From contig NMRA01000631.1 of NCBI GenBank assembly GCA_002633005.1, positions 203,730 to 239,338 of the forward strand: a DNA stretch of 35,609 bases, in the 5' to 3' direction. This document shows positions 10,725 to 20,505 of the stretch, in pieces. The stretch is from Phoronis australis. Lineage: Eukaryota; Phoronida; Phoronidae. Made by a program: the position numbers and the translations under genes. The notes below the pieces were generated by a model. It was given only the letters and a program-made list of their open reading frames with translations. It was not told the DNA's origin and did not search any database. The stretch's first letter is position 1. Every line of letters starts with the position of its first letter.

Positions 10725-11420
10725 CAGTTTTGTTTTTTTTGCGCCCATGGTTGTATCTCCCAAACCGTTTGCAGGATCTTTACTAAATTTAGCAAGTGTA
10801 TTGATGTGATGTTGACAACGGACGATGACGACTTTAGGATGATTCTGACTACCGGTATGCCTCTAGTGGCAATTTTAGTATTTGCCTCTAGTGGCAATTT
10901 ATAATATTTTACATTGACCTCTGTATTTTCATAGGTCTTCAGGTATATACTTTGTGTTACTTCGTGACTATGAAGGAAAAGTTCCAAGTAGAAATTTGTT
11001 TCTGGCATTCTAATGCTATGCTAATCTCGTATGTTGGTAAATTTGTTTTTATTCTATGTTTCTGTGGTGCTTTAAGCAACTGGTGTATAGGATGTGCTTG
11101 TATTATGAAGATTACTCACATTTTGCCCCTAGCCTATTGAGGAGACAATGACCATGCCTTTCCATTTTGCTAAGTACAACATACTACATATATGCTCTCA
11201 ACTGGCCACTTTGTGGTACCAATAAACAACCCTAGAAGGATACCGTATGCGGTGCAATTGTGGGTGCATTTCAACGCTCTGCGTTGCTCTTGTTTAAATA
11301 ACGTCCACACAGCCTCCAAACTCAGCCTCCAAAGGTAGCGTAGTGACAACTCTTGCAGGAGTAACTTGTTCTAGTTTAAGTCTGTGTGTGGACAACACTT
11401 AAACATGCTGCTACTGTATA

Positions 11421-11494
11421 GAATGAGGTGTGGATGGATGTGACAGTGTCACTATATGGAATGAGGTGTGGATGGATGTGGCAGTGTCACTGTG
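11421..11494. repeat. Tandem duplication, about 2 x 38 bp
   Basis: The unit beginning GAATGAGGTGTGGATGGATG occurs at 11421 and 11459 with a few differences (TGACAGT/TGGCAGT, ATATG/GTGTT). Confidence 0.9.
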
Positions 11495-11699
11495 TTAAAC
11501 CTACATTCTGCATAGGAAGGTCTCATTAAATGCAGCTGATGCTGTTTTGAATGGACATCTTTGGCATGTTTTCAATGGCACTTAACCAGTAGCAAAAATG
11601 CTTCTTATATGATTGGTTACTAGGGCCATGTTTGCAGGCGTTATAGTGGCTGTTTCGGTAACTACGAAACTACTGGGGTTTTCTTAAACATTTTGGCAA

Positions 11700-11780
11700 T
11701 AGTCTGATATAACGTGCCCACATTTTGAGAACCAGTTGATGCCTGTTATGCAGTGGAGCAAACCACGTTATATCAGACTA
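11700..11780. mobile_element. Hairpin MITE, copy 1 (81 bp, right arm partly deleted)
   Basis: Perfect 17-bp terminal inverted repeats, TAGTCTGATATAACGTG and its complement, flank a core beginning CCCACATTTTGAGAACCAGT. The core is shared with 15197-15293. In copy 1 the right arm jumps from CAAAC straight to CACGTTATATCAGACTA, lacking the CTGGTTCTCAAAATGTGGG part present in copy 2, which indicates an internal deletion. No coding capacity. Confidence 0.8.
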
Positions 11781-12207
11781 CTACCAATGTTCTTGTGGGT
11801 GACTGCTTGCTTCAAGCCTACTTCCTTGGCCAGGGAACTCGTTCACCTTAAGGGAACGATTCCGTGCCCCAAGATGGGGAGATTTATTCCAGTGAGGGGA
11901 GACCTCCCCGGTCGCCATCAGTTCCACACCTTTCCCCCAGCTACCATCAATGGGTGGATAGGAATCTTCTTTGTGGTAAAGATAGGAAAACGCACTGTTA
12001 CCTTAGCCTCGTTTTGTAGCCCACAGCTCAACAGGAAAACTTTGCTGGCATTGGAAGGTTGAATACCGTAAATTTGAGTAAAACTTGAAAAAAGTGAAGC
12101 ACCAACGAATAACATGAGTCGCGAAAGCGAGGCTAGAGAGCTGCTTGAGGGATGTTGCTGCATTGTGGGTAAATACGGTGAGATTCAAGTGTCAATGTGT
12201 AATCTTG

Positions 12208-12291
12208 GTACCATCCTATTGAACTTATTCAAGTCGTCATTCACTATTTGTACCATCCTATTGAACTTATTCAAGTCGTCATTCACTATTT
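12208..12291. repeat. Tandem duplication, 2 x 42 bp
   Basis: Two identical 42-bp units beginning GTACCATCCTATTGAACTTA start at 12208 and 12250. Confidence 0.95.
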
Positions 12292-12876
12292 CATGGGCAC
12301 ATATGCATACGTGTATGCAGGTGTATGAGCAGGTATTTACCGCATGGTTGCACACGGCCCAGTTTGTCTTCAGCAGGTCAATTTCATCTGTGGTTTATTT
12401 CATTAGCACACTATAGGTGTTAGTCACCTGAATGGTTATTATTATTATTTAAATGAGTGTATGGTGGTTTATAACTGATGAGGCCATGAAAAGACTCTCT
12501 TTGTTTTATGTTGTTATAGCCACACCAGCTGTTGGATGTTTAAGTTGGCTTTATTGACGTTTGTTTTGTCTGAGCCGGCCTTAATTTGTTTTAAACTCCC
12601 CAAAATGACCCTTTATGTTATCAGACATTGGCATATATTTTTTGCTGTAAACCTTGACCATTCCAGGAACATTCCAAGATCAACAGGTTTCTGTTGTCGT
12701 GAAAGTGCTGTTTTGTTTTGAGAAAATAACCTTGTCACCCAAGCTCTGTTATGAGTGTCAGTTTCTTGGTTGAATTTGTTGAACTGTGAGATAGGTATTC
12801 TAGGAAAGATGTAAATCGATTGAATTAGGATGCCTATGTAGTGGTGTGAATGTGCTGTCCCAGCATGATCCTTTAA

Positions 12877-13383
12877 AGGGCCTATAATACTAATGTCGAC
12901 ACGTTGATGTTTTGGGGTGAGTTGCGGTCAGTAGGAATGGTTAACTTGGATCCTGGATTAAACTTAACATTGCCAGTAAACAGGTGGATTTAATAGCGGA
13001 GCGTCAAGGTTGCGGTGCGGTATGAATGGTTAACTTTGGTCTCGTCAAAGTTATCGCCAGGGGCTACTGTTATTGTCAACAATTGAAGGGCAGTGTCGTT
13101 GCTAACAGTCGCTTGTAATTTGCTTGAGTAATTACCAATCCAGTTAGATATGAATTTTATGCCAATTAGCACATGTAGATGTTCTCAAATTGTCACATTA
13201 TAAAAATTTAGCGTACACGGGATTCATCAGCGCTACCTTATGATTACTTCGATGATGACAGCATCATCTACCGTTTCCTTCGACGCCGTTAACTACCGAA
13301 GCTGGTATGAATGATTCAATTAACTTCGCAGTTTATGTCTATGCTCCCTTCATACCAGAGTTAAGTTACTATGAAAGGGCCTT
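12877..13383 (-). mobile_element. Non-autonomous TIR element, copy B (inverse of 3569-4065)
   Basis: The left end AGGGCCTATAATACTAATG and the right end, reverse complemented as AGGCCCTTTCATAGTAAC, correspond to the ends of copy A. The body reads like copy A in reverse: ACTTCGCAG, AAACAGGTGGATTTAATAG and CATTCCTTCGACGCC-like segments match with moderate divergence. It is similar in length (about 0.5 kb), non-coding, and probably an older insertion. Confidence 0.75.
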
Positions 13384-14061
13384 ATGCCGCCCTCAAATAA
13401 TGTAAATAACTGTTGTTCAAAATGTTTTGCAGTGCTTGACACTAACAGCTCAATGGCTGACAGCAGGTGATTTTTGCTGTTGGGCTAGTGAAATTTGAAA
13501 GGAGCATGCCAAAGGGGCTACTAGTAGTTGATTGGAACAATGAATTTGTATATCCAGTTGCAATAGCACACAATGTGTGTGTGGCTTAACAACTCAATAA
13601 TCTGGGCAAGAAAGTTTTTCCTTCAGAGAAGGGAAATTTTTTGTTTACTTGCCTGACAAGCAAGTTAAAAAAATTACTGTTCGATAAGCCGTACGATTTG
13701 GTCAGGGGCTTGCTCATTTCACTATAATTTGCTCACAAGTCTATGATCCTGCTAGTGCCCTGTGTGAGATTGGTCTGTAGAGAACTTCATGTCTTTGGCA
13801 GGTGAACACAGTATGTTTCCATTGTCAGAGAGTTTTCCCTGACCTTAAGGTGTTTGTGTAATGTCTGAGAGGAAAAATGCTTCATTCATTTCATTCTTTG
13901 CCAGGCAAATACTGTTGATTGGCAGCATCTTTGCAAAGAATGAAACATTCAATCGTCTATTGTGCGGGCTTTTTTTCTTACTGGGTGTTTTATGAATACC
14001 TCATGCGTAAGCAACTGAAATAGGTTAACCCTCAGAGCATGGTACTCCTGCTTCATGTCGT

Positions 14062-14223
14062 CCACCATACCGCTGCATGCCCCTGCATCCACCATACCGC
14101 TGCATGCCCCTGCATCCACCATACCGCTGCATGCCCCTGCATCCACCATACCACTGCATGCCCCTGCATCCGCCATACCGCTGCATGCCCCTGCATCCAC
14201 CATACCGCTGCATGCCCCTGCAT
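14062..14223. repeat. 27-bp minisatellite, 6 units
   Basis: Six units of CCACCATACCGCTGCATGCC + CCTGCAT cover exactly 162 bp, with single-base variants (CCACTG, CCGCCAT). The period is a multiple of three, so open frames exist on both strands (a Cys-rich GACSGMVDA repeat on the minus strand); I regard them as by-products. Each unit contains the palindrome GCATGC. Confidence 0.95.
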
Positions 14224-15196
14224 CGTGCCTCTTCAAAGTGGAGGTCATATCAATAATCAAAGCTAGCTTACTGATTAAAGGAATTATGGAGGTGGAATTG
14301 CTCTTTATTAGAAGCAATTTCAGCTCTTTATGGGAATCTTGCAGGGCTAGGGTCTTGCAAATTAGGTCTTCATTTCTCCCATGTAACCTTGTGGTTTTTC
14401 TGTTGATACAGCTCGAACTAATTTTAAAATGTTCTAGGTCATCCTACAATTTCCTCAATAAGTGACAAATTTGTTTCCATGGTAAAGGAGTACTTGTTTA
14501 ATGTACGGAGTGGGTGAATTGCTCATAGTGAACAAGTTAATTTTTTTTGGTATTCTTTTCTCATGCTTTTTGCTAATAGTTTACACTTAAGGCAACTTTG
14601 CAGTTTGATTGTGGACTAGAGAAAAACTTCACAAGATAGACTACTGAACTTTTAAATTACCATAGAAAAGCAGTTGGATGATACCTCAAGATGTTTATTG
14701 GTGCAAGCGCCATACATTTGTTTTTGAACACCTTTAGAAAAATACTTAAACTCTAACTGAATTTCACACTTTTGTGTTCGAGATGGTCTATAGTTACCTG
14801 TTTGTGATAGTGGTGACTGTCTGGTTATCAGCATAACTGGAGCACAGACAGGGTTTCACTTGGTGAACACTATTATTCCAATGAGGCAAAATGCTAACTT
14901 CACTTTCTCTTCCCTGTAATTGTGTTTTCCTAGACAATCACCAGGCCCTGCACAGAAAATGCATGGAAGTGTAATTGATAGCTAACTTCACTCTCAGTAG
15001 AGTAGAGCTGTTAGTGTTGTCATAGGATGGGCCATTGAACCTGGCATGTCAGTGTGTGTGTGGCACTTTTCTTCAGTTGACAGGGTCAGTCAATCATTGA
15101 CCCAACTGCTACTATTACCTGCAGTTCAATACCTGAGTCTAAATACTTTAGGTATAGAAAAAGTTCACCAGTTTAGCACAGAATATGGCGGGCTAA

Positions 15197-15293
15197 TAGT
15201 CACATATAAGATGCACACATTTTGAGAACCAGTTTGATGCTGGTTATTCAGTGGAGAAAACTGGTTCTCAAAATGTGGGCACCTTATATTCAA
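15197..15293. mobile_element. Hairpin MITE, copy 2 (near-complete foldback)
   Basis: The left arm ATATAAGATGCACACATTTT followed by GAGAACCAGTTT pairs with the right arm AAACTGGTTCTCAAAATGTG followed by GGCACCTTATAT, about 31 bp per arm with only a couple of mismatches, around a loop of roughly 22 nt (GATGCTGGTTATTCAGTGGAG). It shares its core with 11700-11780. It is intronic in the proposed gene, and if transcribed it would form a long stem-loop. Confidence 0.8.
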
Positions 15294-16249
15294 CCATTAC
15301 CTATGGCAGAGTAGTGAAGTTTCACTTGAATTATCTTTTTCTTTCTTGAATGAGAAGGAGTGGGCATACGAAATAAATGCTTTTATATTTTTAAGTTCTA
15401 TACCATGGATCTACCTTTAGTTTGTAAACAGTTTTGTTGGTCATTGGCACCTCATTTTACCTTCAGTTTAGCCTTTTGACACCAAGCGCTAACAAATGAG
15501 CAGAAGGGATCACTCACTACACTGTTGAGTAATTTTGACTTGTTGGGCTGGGTAACTGGATAACTAAGTGTGAATTCAATATACCTTAGCCAGAGGGCTT
15601 TTCCAGGGTATTAGAAGATCATGATCAGAATTAGAGAGCTTTCCTTGATTAATTTGTCTGCCATCAAGGTGTAGATTGGCTTTTCGTTGTTGAAGGGAGT
15701 TCTGAGAATTCTTGGCTCTCAGATCATTTTTGTCAAAATTGGGTTTTGCAGTTTGTGAAAAGTTGTCTAATCAAAGAAATTTTGTTTTCTACAACTTGTT
15801 GCAAGAAGTTGATGAGCTAGGAACATTTTAGTTCAAATGTTGTGCTAACTACTTTTCATAAAGTGAACCGTCACCATATTGAAACCCAGGGTATCACAAA
15901 ATCATGTGAATCAATAGCTGGTACGGTAAAATCTCATCAATTTTGGACAAAAATTATTGCCAAAAATTCTTTTTCATTTTCAAAGGCTATCAATGCCTAC
16001 AATGTCTCAGAATTTTGTCTCACGAAAGGTATGGTATAGACCTTTATAAATTCTGTAACCTTTATTTTGTGCGACTGATCTCTCTTAAAAAAGTGAAAAA
16101 ATTTTCACGTACGACCATATTGTGGCTTAAATTGGAGAGATTTTACCGTACTTCGTGAATAAGCTCGCAACTTTAGACTTGGAAAATGGTCACCTCCTAA
16201 GTAACATTATAGGTCAACATAAACTTATACTACATATTGCTGTACATAT

Positions 16250-16696
16250 AGGCCCATGGGCCTATATCCGTAATAATGCCTTTTTTGTGGCCTTTTTTTA
16301 CCTATTGGTGCATGCGCCTAAGTTTTGCATATAAACCCAGATAATGTAACCTGCATAGGTACATACACTAATTCGCACATAGGCGCACTCGTTTTCTTTT
16401 TAAAAAATTTGACTTGCTTTTCTTGAACAACATTTTATTGAAAGTACAACTTAATTTACGTTTATAACAAACAGCATTTAAAACACAGTATCTTAAAACA
16501 CATTTCATGATTGTTTATTTCTGAAATTTCTTAATAACTGGAACAAATGGGTGTCCAACAGGGGGGAAACCAGTGTGCTCATATATCCAAAATATTGCCT
16601 TTTTTCGTGGCCTTTTTACCCAAGTGGTTTGTGTACTGGTGCATACGCCTAAGTTTCATATGTAAGCGCAGTTCCGCATAGACATCCATGGGCCTA
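16250..16696. mobile_element. Unclassified element with about 80-bp direct repeats
   Basis: The sequence from ATATCC through TGCCTTTTTTGTGGCC and GGTGCATGCGCCTAAGTTT to CATATAA (16264-16334) recurs in the same orientation at 16583-16665 with about 80% similarity by eye. GGCCCATGGGCCTA palindromes or fragments mark both outer edges (16250-16264 and 16686-16696). The 250 bp between the repeats is AT-rich and non-coding. It may be a small element with terminal direct repeats or two copies of a shorter repeat. Confidence 0.45.
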
Positions 16697-19105
16697 CTAT
16701 GCTGCAGTAAGACGTGACTGTATCCCTTGCATGAGCCAAGTTTTGTCTAGTGTGGCCGTAAGTCATTCAATTAAACCAGCACTTAGTGCATTATCTTAAT
16801 TAGATCTGGTCAGATTATCTCCACATCTAACCAGATACAGTATTTTCAGATGAAAAACCAATCACATCATCAGGTAAAGCTGCCAAGCGACCATTTCTGA
16901 ATTTGATAATTTCTTCCACCTCCTTTTCTTGTAAATTGAGCCTCCATATCTTTGATTTCTACATGTTGTTAAGACAAAATGTTTCTCCACCTCAGTGACT
17001 GCATAGTAAGTGGTTCCTGATTGATTTGAATTATGGGACAAGTCTCAGAACACTGTGTGAGGCACTTGGTTCTATTTTTACTATAAAATGAATGAAGCTG
17101 AAAATAATAGTTGTCCTAGAAATGGCTTGCCAAATTTCTCCTTGTTTATTAGCGAATAAATAAGCATTTCCTGCTTCTGGGAATGGCCCAAGGAAGGATA
17201 TAAACATCCGCCCATGGTGTCAACAGTAGTCAAGTGGGAGATGTCACCAAAGTGTTAAACACTTGTTCTGCTAGATATTTACGTGAGCAACATCAACAAC
17301 TTCCTGTCGGCCATTTTTCAGTTGGTGTGCATTAGACATCTGGTCTCTATTTTCAGGATTCATGTGCAAGAGATTGCATTTCTAGGCTTGAGATCATTGA
17401 CAGAACCTTAGGTGACTAGAACCTTGCTTGAATGTTGTTTATGGATAATCTATGGGTTGGCTTTTACTAACTTCACATGTGAATTTTTGTCAGATGTTAG
17501 ATTAGGTGGGCTAAATAATCAAGCTGATTAGCCATCTCGCTTTTAAGAAACAGGTTCCTATCAGATTCAGGACTGATCATCAACCAGCTGATGAAACCAT
17601 CTTTGCAAGCGTTCATTTCTCATTTTTTCAGTCGTCAAAACATGTTTTCTCGTTAAATAATCTAATGTTCTTAGAACTGCTTTGTTGATCTACCATTCCC
17701 TATGAGCAGTAACATCCACTCTTTGTTCTGTTCAGTTTAGAAAGAACTTCAACATGTCGTGTTTAATGTTATGCATTAGTAAACAGGTTAATGTCCCATT
17801 TTCTTTCACAAAAGGGCTCACCCATAATGCAAAGGTTGTTTGACATTGGCCTGCTGATTTGATAGTATCATTGGCAAAGTGCCAGCCAATACCATCTGTT
17901 TAGTCATATCATTAGAATAATAATGCCGCCTTTGTCTTAAAGACTTTTCTTCCTGAACACAAAAACCGGTTTTAATACTTTGTATGTATTGATCACTTGA
18001 CTGACCTTGTCACTAGTCATTTTCACCATCAAAATCCTGAAGTATTCATCAGAATCGTTGGATGTGTTGTGTTTTCCTCTTGTATTACAGTCACAGTTAC
18101 ACAACCTTTCTGGGAGTTTTACCCAATCAGTGGCAAGTGGGATGATGGGCTTGTTGGATACTTTCCTATTCTTGATCAGTTGATCCTCAATTTTGTAGGA
18201 GATAGGAAGATGGCATGAAGCCTGAAATTTCGACAGATCGCTTACTTATCGAATTACAATTGATGCAATGGCCAGTGTCCATTGTGCAGGTTTACTGACT
18301 TTTATAATAGTTGCATCATATTTAAATGCTCTCTCGGCAAACAGTGATCAGATCTTGGTGGATAGGTGCTCAATGCCATCTACGGATCCCACGTAATGCA
18401 TACAGTAAGTTTCAGTTTACTGCTATCATAATGCTGGCAAATTTCCACTGTTGTGCGAAGGGGTGTACAAATTGCTAAAGAAAAAGGCAAATATCCATGA
18501 ATGAAAAACATCACATTCCATATATTTCCCACTGCGTAGATTCCGTGTCCTGCAAAGTCAGAGCTGCGACTGAAAAAGCGGGAAAATCGATCCCAACTGC
18601 TGTTAATGACCTAAAATAAAGAAAAGAATTGAAGGGTCACTGAAAGTGATGTTTATTCCTCTATTTTTAAATTAATGAATTACTATGTATTACCGTTAAA
18701 TGTGTTTCTGTCTACCAAATCACAGTTGGGGTCAAGCAGAAGTCATTTTCGTACTCTCATTACCCGAAAGAGCGGCAATATGAAAAGTCCGTTTGTTGTA
18801 CGTCAATTCTATTTTTTGCCTGAAATCCTGAAGACTCAGCCTGTTGAATGCCTGCCTCAATGTATTGTGTCATAATTTTACAATATAAAGCAATGTGTGT
18901 GCTTCTTGGCCTGAAAGTTTCAGCCGTAACAATCTATCTACACAATTACAATTTTAGAGCGTGCTTAGCAATTACACTCTGTGTTATACCTATCCTCAAA
19001 ATTCCACAAATTTTTCAAAAACAAATTTCCAATTTTTTAAATTGAAAGTCAAATAACTCAAAATGTTGGTGATGTTGTACTGTAGTCAATGAGTGTCGAT
19101 CCATT
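16697..19105. other. Stretch without recognisable gene or repeat
   Basis: This 2.4-kb sequence is AT-rich and dense with stops in all frames. I see no splice-bounded open segment matching the I-BAR family, no tRNA-like B box, and no tandem array. Confidence 0.5.
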
Positions 19106-19656
19106 CAGAAGCGTGTTCAACAGAGTGAGCGCCCGCTAGCGTGACGGTACTCGCGAACACAAGGAACACCTTCTGAACAGCTGTGAGCGCTCACTGTGCG
19201 ATACAGCATGACGACTCTGAAGCAGATTGTGTTGAACGTCTTAGCTGATGAGCTTAACACTAACAGTCCTTCCTATGACGTACTGAGCGATGACTATGAT
19301 TGATCTTTGCCAATATTAATATCGACAGCCCAAGACAACAACCGTGAAGGCTTTGGAATGACAAGAATCGAAAATTACGTTGAGGAAACTGTTCCTCGTT
19401 ACAGCGACCCGCAATTTAAGTCGCACTTTCGAGTGAGTCGGTCAACTTTTGAGGTTAGTTTTCGTGTTGCAGAACCATAATGGGTTCATATGTTGCAGCC
19501 GTGAAGCCTTCGCGTCAGGACGCCATCTTGGAAATCAAGGCGAACATGCTCTCGAGGTTGTTTGCGAGCGCTCGCGAGCGCTAAGGTAAACACAGCTGTT
19601 CAGGACAAAGGCGCTCAAATTGCTCGCGGGCACTCACTCTATTGACCACGCTTCTG
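19106..19656 (+). mobile_element. Internally deleted PIF/Harbinger-type DNA transposon
   Basis: The terminal inverted repeats are CAGAAGCGTGTTCAACAGAG then TGAGCGCCCGC on the left and, reverse complemented, CAGAAGCGTGGTCAATAGAG then TGAGTGCCCGC on the right. Subterminal CTGAACAGCTGTG motifs are also mirrored. The assignment to PIF/Harbinger rests on the internal peptide (see the pseudogene). At 551 bp it is far shorter than an autonomous element, so most of the transposase and the second ORF are gone. The two flanks share about 36 bp in direct orientation (19069-19103 and 19657-19691), which is longer than the 3-bp target duplication expected for this superfamily. Confidence 0.75.
19208..19453 (+). 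pseudogene. Broken first exon of a Harbinger-like transposase
   Basis: An ATG-initiated frame of 82 codons starts MTTLKQIVLNVLADELN, meets an in-frame TGA at 19301, and continues in the same frame to IENYVEETVPRYSDPQFK followed by SHFRVSRSTFE, ending at a GTTAGT donor-like site. The motif (Y/F)VExxVPxYxDxQF+xHFRxxRxTFE is typical of the N-terminal region of HARBI1/PIF transposases. The DDE catalytic core that should follow is absent. One stop and loss of all downstream exons make it non-functional. The stop may be a mutation in this copy; I cannot exclude a sequencing error. Confidence 0.7.
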
Positions 19657-19977
19657 GTGATGTGGTAGTGTAGTAAATGAGTGTCCATGCTGCTCCTAAG
19701 TTTGAATGTTAATGTTTCTCTTTGGAAAATAACTTATCTTACCAATGCAGATGGTTGTGTTGAGTTGATGTTGATGGAAGGTGATCTGGAAAGAATTTGT
19801 CATGGATTATCTAATCTAATTAAAGTACCATCCAGTTGCTATGGTAATTGAAGAACTCTTGGGAGTCAGTAAATTGCTATCAACTGGAGTGTTGATGTAC
19901 TTGTTGTGATCACTTCATGTGTTCAATATTGACGACTGATTTTGTGACATATGTTGATATGTTGATCCATGATCCAC

Positions 19978-20060
19978 CACATATGTTGATCCACCACATA
20001 TGTTGATCCACCACATATGTTGATCCACCACATATGATGATCCACCACATATGTTGATCT
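19978..20060. repeat. 17-bp minisatellite, about 5 units
   Basis: The unit CATATGTTGATCCACCA begins at 19980, 19997, 20014, 20031 and 20048; the fourth has CATATGATGAT and the last decays into CTCAC. Degenerate halves precede it from about 19949. Confidence 0.9.
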
Positions 20061-20126
20061 CACTGTCCTTTTGGCACTTTCACGCCAGTGCACTGCCTTT
20101 TGGCACTTTCACGCCAATGCACTGCC
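20061..20126. repeat. Tandem duplication, about 2 x 30 bp
   Basis: CACTGTCCTTTTGGCACTTT followed by CACGCCAGTG is repeated as CACTGCCTTTTGGCACTTTC followed by ACGCCAATG, with a one-base deletion. It directly abuts the 17-bp array. Confidence 0.85.
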
Positions 20127-20337
20127 TAAGGAGATCATTTTTTCACAGTTAGTATAAAAGGTGATTTTGTCGATGAGCTTTTCAGCTGAAGTTTTGAATA
20201 TTTCTCAGAGAAAGTGGGTGTACTGATACCACTAAGACAAACTGAAATACCCAAAATGCAAAATACTCGACATTTGCAAATCCTGATATTCATATTTAGT
20301 TGCTGGATGTTTTTATTGCATGTTTAGGGCTAAATGA

Positions 20338-20505
20338 GTTCTGAGACATGAACACATGTTTGTCATTTCACTGATAGAATTCTGGGACATGAACACATGT
20401 TTGTCATTTCACTGATAGAATTCTGGGACATGAACACATGTTTGTCATTTCACTGATAGAATTCTGGGACATGAAGACATGTTTGTCATTTCACTGATAG
20501 AATTC
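20338..20505. repeat. 41-bp minisatellite, 4 units
   Basis: The unit ATTCTGGGACATGAACACAT + GTTTGTCATTTCACTGATAGA starts at 20338, 20379, 20420 and 20461, with one or two substitutions in the first and last copies. Confidence 0.95.

Larger units (their letters stand above)
10201..11293. mobile_element. Modular dispersed repeat with CTAGTGGCAATTTT modules
   Basis: It opens with a near-palindrome (GCGCCCACATATTTATATGT then GGACGC, 10201-10226), then a (GTCC)n and CGTCCGGCGTCTGGC tract (10236-10300). After that come at least four modules of about 145-160 bp. Each contains a TATCTCCAAAACC-like or TCAAAAGTCC-like segment, ATGAAATTTGG or a related sequence, and a terminal CTAGTGGC(A/C)A/TTTT motif (near 10413, 10558, 10719 and 10864, with a truncated fifth at 10889). 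The last part runs to AACGCTCTGCGTTGCTCTTG. No open frame resembles a transposase. I recognise this general type from marine invertebrate genomes but cannot name the family. Confidence 0.55.
10112..11393. mobile_element. Outer element with GTCCACACAG ends, interrupted by another repeat
   Basis: GTCCACACAG occurs at 10112-10121 and again at 11303-11312, and its reverse complement CTGTGTGTGGAC lies at 11382-11393. The short segment 11303-11393 is itself a complete inverted-repeat unit of 91 bp. The left part (10130-10180) carries GCAAGTTACCCTACCGC and GGAGTAAGTTGTCACAAG, motifs shared with 21433-22054. The arrangement suggests a GTCCACAC-ended MITE family into which the 10201-11293 repeat inserted; the exact boundaries are uncertain. 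Confidence 0.4.

Noticed and set aside
12114-12180. Segment reading MSRESEARELLEG, superficially like the MRHRSIEAKLRQ part of the IMD
   Set aside because: The invariant Cys, the RHR and the preceding EIGxALTR are absent, and there is no acceptor or donor in the right phase.
13949-14465. Cys-rich and Pro/His-rich repeat proteins across the 27-bp array
   Set aside because: Again a multiple-of-three minisatellite giving open frames in several frames at once; no start or splice context.
17341-17400. Possible exon after TTTTCAG at 17357
   Set aside because: The downstream reading frames hit stops quickly and do not match the I-BAR family.
19978-20505. Short repeats considered as a CRISPR-like array
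   Set aside because: The units are tandem without spacers and the context is animal intronic DNA.
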